A stretch of 64,000 nt of DNA from Winogradskyella sp. UBA3174 (GTDB lineage: Bacteria > Bacteroidota > Bacteroidia > Flavobacteriales > Flavobacteriaceae): contig NZ_DEXW01000037.1 in assembly GCF_002364335.1 (NCBI RefSeq), positions 1-64,000 on the forward strand, in the 5' to 3' direction. Below are positions 8,633-17,759 of the stretch, piece by piece. Position numbers and translations under genes: made by a program. Below the pieces are notes generated by a model, which did not search any database, had not been told where the DNA came from, and saw only the letters and a program-made list of their open reading frames with translations. The first letter of the stretch is position 1; every line of letters starts with the position of its first letter.

Positions 8633-9883
8633 TTACATACCAGTTCTTATAGCTTCAACAGGATCTAAACGCGAGGCCGTAATTGCTGGGATTATTCCTG
8701 AAACTAGACCAATAATTGTGGAAAGAAAAAAGCCTAAGAACATATTTCCAAAAGATAATATAAACTCAAAATCTTCTACGACTCCATTCATAACGAGAGA
8801 TATTATGTAGACAAAAAATAAGCCTACTAATCCACCAACAACAGCAAGAATTGTTGCTTCAAATAAAAACTGAAATAGAATAAATCTATTCTTGGCACCT
8901 AATGATTTTTGAATTCCTATAAGATTAGTTCGCTCCTTTACACTAACAAACATAATATTAGCAATGCCAAAACCACCTACTAACAATGAGAATCCGCTAA
9001 TAAGCCAACCTGCTCCATTTAACACAGAAATAATCTCATCTATTAAAGTCATTAAACCAGCTATTTTATTTACAAAAAAATCATCCTCTTCATCTGCTTT
9101 TAACCCACGAAACACTCTTACTTTTTGTTTAAGAATTTGCTCAAAACCAGCCAAATCTACTCCTGCTTTTGGCTTAATAGCTACTGCACCTGGCAAACCA
9201 CCAATACCTCCATTTTTAAAACGTCTTACAAAATTTGCTGGTACAAAGGCTTTATCATCTGGCGAATCTCCAAAGCCTGCTCCTATCTTTTTTAAAGTTC
9301 CTATAACTGTCAATTTTCTTCCATAAACACGAATTTGTTTTCCAACTGGGTTTGTGTTAGCAAATAGGTTTTCTGCTAAATTAGAGCCAATAACAATCAC
9401 AGGCGCACCTGTATCAGATTCTAATTCAGAATAAAAACGACCTTCTTCAAGTTTTAAATCATCAATTTCATATATGCCGTAAGAAACTGGTGTTACATTA
9501 ACGTTAGCTAAAGTTTCTGCCTGATATCTTATAGTCTCACTACCTCCAAATATAACATAAGCAGATGCTTCTATACCTGGTATATTACGCCTAATAAATT
9601 CATAATCGTCGTAGCCAGTTTGAGGGTAATTATCCCGTTTCCAGCGTGGCACATCTGTTGGCCCAAAAGAATATTTAGAAATGTAGATTGTATTTTTGTC
9701 TAAACCAGACAAACTATCTTTTATGTTTCTCTCCAAAGAATCTACAGCTGCGAGAACTGATATAATTGAAAAAATACCAACAGTAACTCCTAGTAAGGAT
9801 AAAAATGTTCGTAATTTATTATTTCTAAGTGCATTTAATGCAAAAGAAAAACTCTCTTTAAAAACTCTTAAATAGACAAGCAT
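8633..9883 (-). CDS. ABC transporter permease, MacB/FtsX type (paralogue)
   Basis: The protein has 416 residues with the same domain order as its downstream neighbour: N-terminal helix (about 28-48), periplasmic MacB core (about 50-280), and a three-helix FtsX domain ending SRLDPVEAIRTGM. The periplasmic domains differ much more than the membrane domains, which suggests tandem duplication followed by divergence of the sensing or substrate region. The two genes are 73 nt apart on the same strand and probably cotranscribed. They may form a heterodimer served by an ATPase encoded elsewhere; this is inference. Confidence 0.88.
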   Translation of the reverse strand: MLVYLRVFKESFSFALNALRNNKLRTFLSLLGVTVGIFSIISVLAAVDSLERNIKDSLSGLDKNTIYISKYSFGPTDVPRWKRDNYPQTGYDDYEFIRRNIPGIEASAYVIFGGSETIRYQAETLANVNVTPVSYGIYEIDDLKLEEGRFYSELESDTGAPVIVIGSNLAENLFANTNPVGKQIRVYGRKLTVIGTLKKIGAGFGDSPDDKAFVPANFVRRFKNGGIGGLPGAVAIKPKAGVDLAGFEQILKQKVRVFRGLKADEEDDFFVNKIAGLMTLIDEIISVLNGAGWLISGFSLLVGGFGIANIMFVSVKERTNLIGIQKSLGAKNRFILFQFLFEATILAVVGGLVGLFFVYIISLVMNGVVEDFEFILSFGNMFLGFFLSTIIGLVSGIIPAITASRLDPVEAIRTGM

Positions 9884-9993
9884 AGACTGGTAAGTTTACC
9901 GTATTATATTTATAAGACGTTTTCAACAATTCATTGTTACAAAAAACTTAAACAAAGTGCTTTTTACACTAAGAACTTCATTACGAATATCCT

Positions 9994-10001
9994 TATTTTT
10001 G
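9994..10001 (+). promoter_or_regulatory. Putative -7 box (TATTTTTG) of purH
   Basis: The octamer fits the Bacteroidota TAnnTTTG -7 consensus and lies 26 nt before the purH start codon. No convincing TTG at the -33 position was seen. Confidence 0.5.
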
Positions 10002-10027
10002 CGGCATATAAATTACAACACAACACT

Positions 10028-11557
10028 ATGAGCAATAAAACCATTTCATCTGCACTAATTTCCGTTTTCAGTAAAGATGGATTAGAACCAATTGTAAAAA
10101 AATTAAACAATCTTAATGTTACCATATATTCTACAGGTGGTACAGAAAAATTTATAAAAGATTTAGGAATAGATGTTGTCCCAGTAGAGGATGTTACATC
10201 CTATCCTTCTATTCTTGGTGGTCGTGTAAAAACATTGCATCCTAAAGTATTTGGCGGTATTCTTAATCGTCAAAATCATGCAGGTGATGTTGCAGAATTG
10301 GCAGAGTTTGAAATTCCGCAAATAGATGTTGTTATTGTTGACTTATACCCTTTTGAAAAAACAGTAGCATCTGGAGCAAGCAACCAAGATATTATTGAGA
10401 AGATTGATATTGGCGGCATCTCATTAATTAGAGCTGCAGCCAAAAATTACGAAGACGTTACTTGTGTATCTTCTGTAAATGATTATTCAGATTTTTTAGA
10501 CTTATTAGAAGCTAAAAATGGAGAGACCTCTAATGAAGATAGAAAACAATTTGCAGCCAAAGCGTTTAATATATCTTCTCATTACGATTCTGCTATTTTC
10601 AACTACTTTAATAAAGGCCGTGAGATTGCTTCTTTAAAAATTTCCGAAACTGAAGGTAAAGTTTTACGTTATGGAGAAAACCCACATCAAAAAGGATTTT
10701 TCTTTGGTGAATTTGATGCTGTTTTCACAAAACTTCATGGAAAAGAATTAAGCTATAACAATCTTTTAGATGTTGATGCCGCTGTAAATTTAATGTTAGA
10801 GTTTAAAAACGACGCACCAACTTTTGCTGTTTTAAAGCATAATAATGCTTGTGGTTTAGCTCAACGCGACACATTACACCAAGCTTATGTAGATGCTTTA
10901 GCTGGTGATCCGGTTTCTGCATTTGGTGGTGTTTTAATTAGTAATTCTGAAATTGATGCGGCTACTGCAGAAGAAATTCATAAATTATTCTGTGAAGTTG
11001 TAATTGCACCATCTTTTTCTTCGGAGGCTTTAGAAATTCTTAAAGGGAAAAAGAATCGCATACTCTTAATTTTAAAAGACATTGAAATGCCTAAAACCAA
11101 TGTAAGAAGTTGTTTGAATGGTGTTTTAGTACAAGACAGAAATAACATTACAGACACACTTGAAAGTTTAAAATCTGTAACAAATAATACAGCTACTTCA
11201 AACGAATTAGACGATTTAATATTTGCTTCAAAAATTTGTAAACACACAAAATCGAATACCATTGTTTTAGCTAAAAATAAACAGCTTTTCGCAAGTGGAA
11301 CAGGGCAAACAAGTAGAGTTGACGCTTTAAACCAAGCGATTCATAAAGCAAAATCATTTAACTTTGATTTAGACGGAGCCGTTATGGCGAGCGACGCATT
11401 TTTCCCATTCCCTGATTGTGTAGAAATTGCAGATAATGCAGGTATTACTGCTGTTATTCAGCCAGGTGGATCTATTAAAGACGAATTGAGCATTAATTAT
11501 TGCAATGCTAATAATATTACTATGGTATTTACAGGAACACGTCATTTTAAACATTAA
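10028..11557 (+). CDS. purH: Bifunctional AICAR formyltransferase / IMP cyclohydrolase
   Basis: The protein has 509 residues, the normal length. The N-terminal IMP cyclohydrolase (MGS-like) domain shows STGGTEKFI, the GGRVKTLHPK block and DLYPFEKT. The C-terminal AICAR transformylase domain has the active-site KHNNACG and DPVSAFGGV blocks and ends with FTGTRHFKH. It catalyses the last two steps of de novo IMP synthesis in the cytoplasm. The gene has its own -7 box and lies 272 nt before mreB on the same strand. Confidence 0.97.
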   Translation: MSNKTISSALISVFSKDGLEPIVKKLNNLNVTIYSTGGTEKFIKDLGIDVVPVEDVTSYPSILGGRVKTLHPKVFGGILNRQNHAGDVAELAEFEIPQIDVVIVDLYPFEKTVASGASNQDIIEKIDIGGISLIRAAAKNYEDVTCVSSVNDYSDFLDLLEAKNGETSNEDRKQFAAKAFNISSHYDSAIFNYFNKGREIASLKISETEGKVLRYGENPHQKGFFFGEFDAVFTKLHGKELSYNNLLDVDAAVNLMLEFKNDAPTFAVLKHNNACGLAQRDTLHQAYVDALAGDPVSAFGGVLISNSEIDAATAEEIHKLFCEVVIAPSFSSEALEILKGKKNRILLILKDIEMPKTNVRSCLNGVLVQDRNNITDTLESLKSVTNNTATSNELDDLIFASKICKHTKSNTIVLAKNKQLFASGTGQTSRVDALNQAIHKAKSFNFDLDGAVMASDAFFPFPDCVEIADNAGITAVIQPGGSIKDELSINYCNANNITMVFTGTRHFKH

Positions 11558-11829
11558 ACAAATTCCTTTGAAAAAGGAATCTCATACCAAGGCTTCGGTA
11601 ATATTTAGATGTTTTTAAACGATAGAAAATAGACTTATTTTGTACTAATTTCGAGGATATAGTTCTAGAAAATGTTTATGTTAAATTTGTACCTTATTCA
11701 ATTCAAAATAAAAAACAAAAATAATCACGCAATAAACGTCTATTGTCATTGAAATATCGTATAATTTATTACATTTACATATAGTCGTAAAAAGAAGACT
11801 AGAATAACCCAAATAATTAAGAATAGCAC

Positions 11830-12858
11830 ATGGGATTTTTTGATTTCCTAACGGAAGAAATAGCCATTGATTTAGGAACCGCAAATACTCTAATAATACA
11901 CAACGACAAAGTTGTTGTTGATAGCCCTTCTATAGTAGCAAGAGACAGAATTAGTGGTAAAATTATTGCCGTTGGTAAAGAAGCCAAAATGATGCAAGGT
12001 AAAACGCACGAGAATATTAAAACCATTCGTCCATTAAAAGACGGTGTGATTGCAGATTTTGATGCCTCTGAACAAATGATTAGTTTGTTTATTAAGAACA
12101 TTCCTGCTTTAAAGAAAAAATTCTTCAACCCAGCTTTAAGAATGGTTGTCTGTATACCGTCTGGTATTACAGAAGTAGAGATGCGAGCAGTAAAAGAATC
12201 TTGTGAGCGTGTTAACGGAAAAGAAGTGTATTTAATACACGAGCCTATGGCAGCAGCTATAGGTATTGGTGTAGATATTATGCAACCTAAAGGAAACATG
12301 ATTGTTGATATAGGTGGTGGTACTACAGAAATTGCTGTAATTGCTCTTGGTGGTATTGTTTGTGATAAATCTGTAAAAGTTGCAGGTGATGTCTTTACAA
12401 ACGATATTATTTATTACATGAGAACGCAACATAACTTGTATGTTGGAGATAGAACTGCTGAAAAAATAAAAATACAAATTGGTGCTGCTACTGAAGATTT
12501 AGAGTTGCCACCAGAAGATATGAGCGTTCAAGGACGTGATTTACTAACAGGGAAACCTAAACAGGTTCAAATTTCATATAGAGAGATAGCTAAAGCTTTA
12601 GATAAATCAATTTTAAGAATTGAAGATTCTGTAATGGAAACACTTTCACAGACTCCTCCAGAATTAGCTGCAGATATTTATAACACAGGCATTTATTTAG
12701 CAGGTGGTGGATCTATGCTAAGAGGTCTTGATAAACGTCTCTCACAGAAAACAGATTTACCAGTTTATATTGCTGAAGATCCTTTAAGAGCTGTTGTTAG
12801 AGGCACTGGTATTGTTCTTAAAAACTTACCTAAATACAAAAGCGTATTGATTAAATAA
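11830..12858 (+). CDS. mreB: Rod shape-determining protein MreB
   Basis: The protein has 342 residues, an actin-like ATPase that forms membrane-associated filaments guiding lateral wall synthesis. The N-terminal phosphate-1 loop DLGTANT (14-20), the phosphate-2 loop DIGGGTTEIAVI and the C-terminal AGGGSMLRGLD are all present, as is the amphipathic MGFFDFL start that could aid membrane binding. It heads a compact rod-complex cluster (mreC 10 nt downstream). The 272-nt leader after purH contains a possible -7 box TAAATTTG at 11682-11689, so it may have its own promoter. Confidence 0.97.
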   Translation: MGFFDFLTEEIAIDLGTANTLIIHNDKVVVDSPSIVARDRISGKIIAVGKEAKMMQGKTHENIKTIRPLKDGVIADFDASEQMISLFIKNIPALKKKFFNPALRMVVCIPSGITEVEMRAVKESCERVNGKEVYLIHEPMAAAIGIGVDIMQPKGNMIVDIGGGTTEIAVIALGGIVCDKSVKVAGDVFTNDIIYYMRTQHNLYVGDRTAEKIKIQIGAATEDLELPPEDMSVQGRDLLTGKPKQVQISYREIAKALDKSILRIEDSVMETLSQTPPELAADIYNTGIYLAGGGSMLRGLDKRLSQKTDLPVYIAEDPLRAVVRGTGIVLKNLPKYKSVLIK

Positions 12859-12868
12859 AGCGTAAATA

Positions 12869-13690
12869 ATGCAACAAATTTTTAATTTTGTTATTAAAAA
12901 CAAAACATTTCTGTTGTTTTTACTGCTTTTTGGTATTTCGCTTGCCTTAACCATTCAATCCCATTCTTACCACAGAAGTAAATTTATTAATTCTGCCAAT
13001 GGATTAACTGGTGGTGTTTATGGAACATTCAACTCAATTGACAAGTACTTTGATTTAAACGATCAAAATGAAATTTTAGTTGAAGAAAATAAACGGTTGA
13101 GACAAATCATCTATAATTATAAAACAGACACAGATTCTTCTTATATAGATTCTACATTCATAAGCTCTAAATATAGAGTTACAGTTGCCAATGTTTATAA
13201 AAATAGTTACTCTTTAAGTAATAATTATCTTACTATAAATAAAGGTGAAAAAGACAGTATAAGGGAAGATTTTGGTGTTATTACATCTAAAGGAATCATC
13301 GGTATTATAGATAACACCTCTAAAAGTTATGCTACAGTTCTATCTATTCTAAATAAAAAAAGTAGAATTAACGCAAAGTTAAAAGCGACAAGACATATTG
13401 GATCACTTAAATGGAATGGTAACTCTCCGCTATATGTTCAGCTCGTAGATGTTTCAAATTTCGCTCCCGTTAAAGTTGGTGATACCATAGAAACAGGTGG
13501 AGAATCAACTATTTTCCCAAAAGGTATTGGGATTGGAATTGTTGAGAGTTACGATACAGATATTATTGGAGATACTTATACAATTCAGGTAAAGTTATTT
13601 AATGATATGTCAAATATTGGGACAGTCTATATATTAGAAAATTTAGACAAAAAGGAAATTGAAACTTTAGAGAATAGTGTTAATGAATAA
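12869..13690 (+). CDS. mreC: Rod shape-determining protein MreC
   Basis: The protein has 273 residues. A short cytoplasmic segment and one membrane helix (about 12-28, FLLFLLLFGISLALTI) precede a coiled coil (about 60-85) and a periplasmic beta domain with VTSKGIIGII, VGDTIETGG and FPKGIGIG blocks typical of MreC. It links MreB to the elongation penicillin-binding protein. It lies 10 nt after mreB, and its stop overlaps the mreD start, so these genes form one transcription unit. Confidence 0.93.
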   Translation: MQQIFNFVIKNKTFLLFLLLFGISLALTIQSHSYHRSKFINSANGLTGGVYGTFNSIDKYFDLNDQNEILVEENKRLRQIIYNYKTDTDSSYIDSTFISSKYRVTVANVYKNSYSLSNNYLTINKGEKDSIREDFGVITSKGIIGIIDNTSKSYATVLSILNKKSRINAKLKATRHIGSLKWNGNSPLYVQLVDVSNFAPVKVGDTIETGGESTIFPKGIGIGIVESYDTDIIGDTYTIQVKLFNDMSNIGTVYILENLDKKEIETLENSVNE

Positions 13691-14189
13691 TGTAGCAGCA
13701 ACACATATAATTAGATTCATACTGCTACTTCTAGTACAAGTACTTATCTGTAATAATATTAACTTTTTAGGGTATGTTAATCCATACGTTTATATCGTTT
13801 TTATATTATTATTTCCAATTAGAGATACTAGACTTACCCTTTTATTAGTTAGTTTCTTATTGGGTATGCTTGTAGATATGTTTTCAGATTCTGGAGGTGT
13901 GCATGCAGCAGCATCTGTTGCTTTAGCCTATTCTAGACCAGTAATTCTTAAAAGCTCTTTTGGTATGCTCTATGAGCATCAAAGTATAAAGTTTAGTAAT
14001 ACTGACATCGGTAACTTAATCACTTATGTTACATTGGCAACTATACTACATCATTTTATTCTATTTGCGTTAGAAATTTTTAACATCTCAAGTGTAATTT
14101 TAATACTTAAGAAAACGTTATTTTCTACTATTTTCACTGTAATAGTTAGTGTACTAATAATAATTCTTTTTAGCCGAAATCGAAAATGA
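13683..14189 (+). CDS. mreD: Rod shape-determining protein MreD
   Basis: The protein has 168 residues from the ATG at 13683; an in-frame GTG at 13677 would add two residues. It has five or six hydrophobic segments and the GMLVDMFSDSGGVHAAASVALAY region characteristic of MreD in Bacteroidota. It is an inner-membrane component of the elongasome. The start overlaps the mreC stop by 8 nt, and its TGA stop overlaps the mrdA ATG by 4 nt, a typical translational coupling. Confidence 0.88.
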   Translation: MNNVAATHIIRFILLLLVQVLICNNINFLGYVNPYVYIVFILLFPIRDTRLTLLLVSFLLGMLVDMFSDSGGVHAAASVALAYSRPVILKSSFGMLYEHQSIKFSNTDIGNLITYVTLATILHHFILFALEIFNISSVILILKKTLFSTIFTVIVSVLIIILFSRNRK

Positions 14190-16126
14190 GAAAATTACTA
14201 CTCTTAACGTCTACCGTTTTAGTTGGTCTTGTTTTTATTGCGCGCTTATTTTACCTTCAAGTTTATAGTAATACTGCTTATAATATATTTGAAGACAGTG
14301 CTATTAAAAAAGAATTCAATTATCCGAAACGTGGCTATGTATACGACAGAAACGGAAAACTATTAGTAGCCAATCAACCTTCTTATGATGTTATGGTAAT
14401 TCCGAGAGAGGTTGAACCATTAGACTCAACAGATTTTAAAGAATTCTGCAGGTTATTAAAAATAACAAAAGAAGATTATATAAAAAAACTAAAGAGAGCG
14501 ACTAACTATTCACCAAGATTACCATCACCATTTGTACCTCAACTTTCAAAAAAAGATTATGCAGTACTACAAGAAACGATGCGAAAATATCAAGGTTTTT
14601 ATATTCAAAAAAGATCTTTAAGATCCTATCAGACTACAATAGGAGCTAATGTTTTAGGAGATATTGCTGAAGTAAATCGCCGTATTATAGCAGAACAACC
14701 CTATTACAAACTTGGGGATTTAATTGGTAATCTGGGTGTTGAAAAAACGTATGAAAATACATTACGAGGAGTAAAGGGGATTAAATTTATTCAGAAAGAT
14801 CGTTTCAATAAAAATATTGGACCTTATAAAGACGGTATTTATGATACGTTGCCAAAACCAGGAAAAGATATTACAATTACAATAGATACTAATCTCCAAG
14901 CTTATGGTGAGTTATTAATGAAAAATAAGCGTGGTGGTATTGTTGCAATTGAACCTAATTCTGGTGAGATTTTAGCTATGATATCGGGACCTTCTTACAA
15001 TCCTAATTTACTAGTTGGAAGAGATCGTTCTAAAAATTTCTCGAAGTTATATAGAGATAGTATAGCGAAACCTTTGTTTGACAGAGGACTACAAGCCATG
15101 TACCCACCTGGTTCTCCTTTTAAAACACTTAATGCTTTAATCGCATTACAAGAAGGAGTTGTTACCACTGAAGAACGTTTTAGTTGCTCTATGGGTTATC
15201 GCTACGGAAATAGAAAAATGGGATGTCATGCCCATAGAAGTCCTGTGAATATGAATCTTGGTATATATCAATCCTGTAACGCATACTTCGCCAATGTCTA
15301 TAGAAGGATAATAGATAAATATGACTCACCTGCGGAAGGTATGGATAACTGGAGTAACCATATAAAGAGCTTTGGATTAGGTGGTTATCTAAATAACGAT
15401 TTATCTGTTGGTCAACCAGGTAAGATACCAAATGCTGCCACTTACAACAGAGCTTATGGTGAAAACAAATGGTATACCACCTTTACTATTTCTAATGCTA
15501 TTGGTCAAGGTGAGGTTTTAGCAACACCAATTCAGTTGGCTAACATGGCTGCTGCAATTGGTAATCGCGGTTATTATTATACTCCTCATATTATTAAAAA
15601 CATAGAAGGAGATACTGTCCCTAATGCATACACTACACCTAAGTATACCACTATAGATAAACGGCATTTTGAACCTGTAGTACAAGGTATGTTTGACGTT
15701 TACAATAAAGGAACTGCTTCAACCTTACAAGTTAAAGGCATAGAAATATGTGGTAAAACTGGTACTGCAGAAAATTTTACTATTATAGATAGTGTAAAAA
15801 CACAATTGACAGATCACTCTATTTTTGTTGCTTTCGCACCCAAAGACAATCCTCAAATAGCGATTGCTGTTTTTGTAGAAAATGGCTACTTCGGAAGTCG
15901 TTTTGCAGGCCGAATGGCAAGTTTGATGATTGAACGCTATATCAATGGTGAAATAACGCGTACTGACATGGAGAATTTTGTACTAAGGCATTCCTTAGAG
16001 CACGAATATAAAAAACCATATTCTAATGAACCATTTGGAATTAATAGACAAACAAAATTAGTTCCTATTGATGAGAAAGAGTTTCATAATATTTTAAAGC
16101 TTAAAGCAGAAATCCCTAAGTCGTAG
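14186..16126 (+). CDS. mrdA: Penicillin-binding protein 2 (elongation transpeptidase)
   Basis: The protein has 646 residues. One N-terminal membrane helix (about 4-22) is followed by the PBP dimerisation domain with RGYVYDRNG, then the transpeptidase domain. The active-site S310-P-F-K313 (YPPGSPFK), an SCN-type motif (YQSCNAYF) and KTGTAEN are visible. It cross-links peptidoglycan in the periplasm with RodA as its glycosyltransferase partner, whose gene starts 3 nt later. It is the target of mecillinam-type beta-lactams in other bacteria. Confidence 0.95.
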   Translation: MRKLLLLTSTVLVGLVFIARLFYLQVYSNTAYNIFEDSAIKKEFNYPKRGYVYDRNGKLLVANQPSYDVMVIPREVEPLDSTDFKEFCRLLKITKEDYIKKLKRATNYSPRLPSPFVPQLSKKDYAVLQETMRKYQGFYIQKRSLRSYQTTIGANVLGDIAEVNRRIIAEQPYYKLGDLIGNLGVEKTYENTLRGVKGIKFIQKDRFNKNIGPYKDGIYDTLPKPGKDITITIDTNLQAYGELLMKNKRGGIVAIEPNSGEILAMISGPSYNPNLLVGRDRSKNFSKLYRDSIAKPLFDRGLQAMYPPGSPFKTLNALIALQEGVVTTEERFSCSMGYRYGNRKMGCHAHRSPVNMNLGIYQSCNAYFANVYRRIIDKYDSPAEGMDNWSNHIKSFGLGGYLNNDLSVGQPGKIPNAATYNRAYGENKWYTTFTISNAIGQGEVLATPIQLANMAAAIGNRGYYYTPHIIKNIEGDTVPNAYTTPKYTTIDKRHFEPVVQGMFDVYNKGTASTLQVKGIEICGKTGTAENFTIIDSVKTQLTDHSIFVAFAPKDNPQIAIAVFVENGYFGSRFAGRMASLMIERYINGEITRTDMENFVLRHSLEHEYKKPYSNEPFGINRQTKLVPIDEKEFHNILKLKAEIPKS

Positions 16127-16129
16127 AAA

Positions 16130-17410
16130 ATGCTAAGAGAAAATCAAAGACGTTTTAGATTCGACTGGCTCACCATAATTCTATTTTTATTATTAGTAAG
16201 TTTTGGCTATCTAAATATTTTATCTGCATCTCACGTTGGCGAGATAACTAGTTATTTTGACACCTCACAACTATATGGTAAACATCTCATATTTTTGGGT
16301 TTAACATTTGTTCTAATTATTCTTATTCTTTCATTTGAAGCAAAGTTTTACGAACGGTTTGCGAGTATTATATATGTCATAGCCATTTTAGCGCTAGTAG
16401 GCTTATTTATATTTGGAAAAGATGTTAATGGTGCGCGTTCTTGGTATGGGATTGGTAGCATGACGATTCAGCCTAGTGAATTTGCTAAATTTGCTACAGC
16501 ACTTGCAGTAGCCAAGTACATAAGTGACATGCAAACTAATATGCAAACGCTTAAAGATCAATTAAAAGTTGTTGCGATTATCTTTACTCCTGCTATACTT
16601 ATATTACTTCAAAATGATGCTGGTAGTACCATTGTTTATCTCGCATTTTTCTTTGTGTTTTATAGAGAAGGGTTACAACAAATCTATTTAGTCGTTGCAT
16701 TATCGCTGATAGCAATAACTGTTTTGGCTTTAAAATTTGGAGTATTAATCGCTTCGCTAGTCGCATTATTGGCACTATTAGCCAGATATTTTCTTAGAAA
16801 AAAGAAACGTGCATCTATTTTACAATATCTTTTAGTTTTAGGTATTTGTGTAGGCTTTTCTTATGGTATAAAAGCATTCTACGAACATGGACTAAAAGCA
16901 CACCAACAAAACAGAATTAGTTTATGGCTGAGATTAGAAAAAGATCCTGCTAAGTTGGAACTAATGAAGAAACGTGAAGCATATAACCTTATTCAATCAG
17001 AACAAGCAATAAGCTCTGGCGGATTAACAGGCAAAGGCTTTTTACAAGGCACTAGAACAACAGGTAAATTTGTGCCAGAACAACACACTGATTATATTTT
17101 TAGTACTGTTGGCGAAGAATGGGGGTTTTTGGGTAGTGTGTTTGTAGTGCTATTATTTCTGACACTAATTATTCGGATTTTATATTTAGCTGAATCTCAA
17201 AAATCACAATTTAGTCGGGTTTATGGCTATGGAGTTGCTTCAATATTCTTTGTTCATTTTACAATTAATACTGGTATGGTGATGGGACTAATACCGACAG
17301 TCGGAATCCCTTTACCGTTTTTTAGTTATGGAGGCTCCGGACTCTGGGGTTTCACTATTTTACTATTTATTTTTGTAAAACTGGATAGTAATAAGATTAA
17401 TGAATGGTAA
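16130..17410 (+). CDS. rodA: Rod shape-determining SEDS glycosyltransferase RodA
   Basis: The protein has 426 residues with about ten membrane segments. SEDS family blocks are present: GARSWYGIGSMTIQPSEFAK, the loop FVPEQHTDYIFSTVGEEWGF and the PTVGIPLPFFSYGGSG signature near the C terminus. It polymerises lipid II into glycan strands for side-wall growth. It is the last gene of the mre cluster. A weak hairpin (AAATAT 17425-17430 / ATATTT 17435-17440) followed by T-rich DNA may end the transcript. Confidence 0.95.
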   Translation: MLRENQRRFRFDWLTIILFLLLVSFGYLNILSASHVGEITSYFDTSQLYGKHLIFLGLTFVLIILILSFEAKFYERFASIIYVIAILALVGLFIFGKDVNGARSWYGIGSMTIQPSEFAKFATALAVAKYISDMQTNMQTLKDQLKVVAIIFTPAILILLQNDAGSTIVYLAFFFVFYREGLQQIYLVVALSLIAITVLALKFGVLIASLVALLALLARYFLRKKKRASILQYLLVLGICVGFSYGIKAFYEHGLKAHQQNRISLWLRLEKDPAKLELMKKREAYNLIQSEQAISSGGLTGKGFLQGTRTTGKFVPEQHTDYIFSTVGEEWGFLGSVFVVLLFLTLIIRILYLAESQKSQFSRVYGYGVASIFFVHFTINTGMVMGLIPTVGIPLPFFSYGGSGLWGFTILLFIFVKLDSNKINEW

Positions 17411-17759
17411 ATAAAAAGACAACCAAATATGGGAATATTTTTGTTATTCTAATAATCAATATTTTGTAATTTTTTATTCTTTAAACCTAATAGACATTAT
17501 ATAAAAAAAAGACACCAATCACTGGTAGTAATAGTAATAATATTAACTAATAACCTTACTTATAAGTTTCCTGCGATCTTTGCACAACGTTGCACAGAAA
17601 CATTATAATCCGTATAATCAGTATCTAACAACCTATCAATAAATTTACCAATTATGTATCTACCAAAATCATGGTGTCTTTGTATATTATTTATATCTTA
17701 AAAATCTACTAACTAACTCAAATTTAACTCTAGGATATAAACACTAACATATGTTATGT
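17411..17759. other. Intergenic region with a coding-like fragment on the minus strand
   Basis: This is 349 nt between the convergent ends of rodA and icd. It holds a weak hairpin after rodA and, on the minus strand, an open stretch from 17697 to 17560 (45 codons plus stop). That stretch has protein-like composition (RHHDFGRYIIGKFIDRLL, then QRCAKIAGN) but no ATG, GTG or TTG start after the in-frame stop at 17698-17700. It may be the tail of a lost gene. A 10-bp palindrome AACATATGTT lies at 17746-17755 just beyond the icd stop. Confidence 0.4.

Noticed and set aside
11817..12299. Open frame of 160 codons antisense to mreB
   Set aside because: It covers the conserved MreB coding region on the other strand; its serine- and isoleucine-rich product has no recognisable domain.
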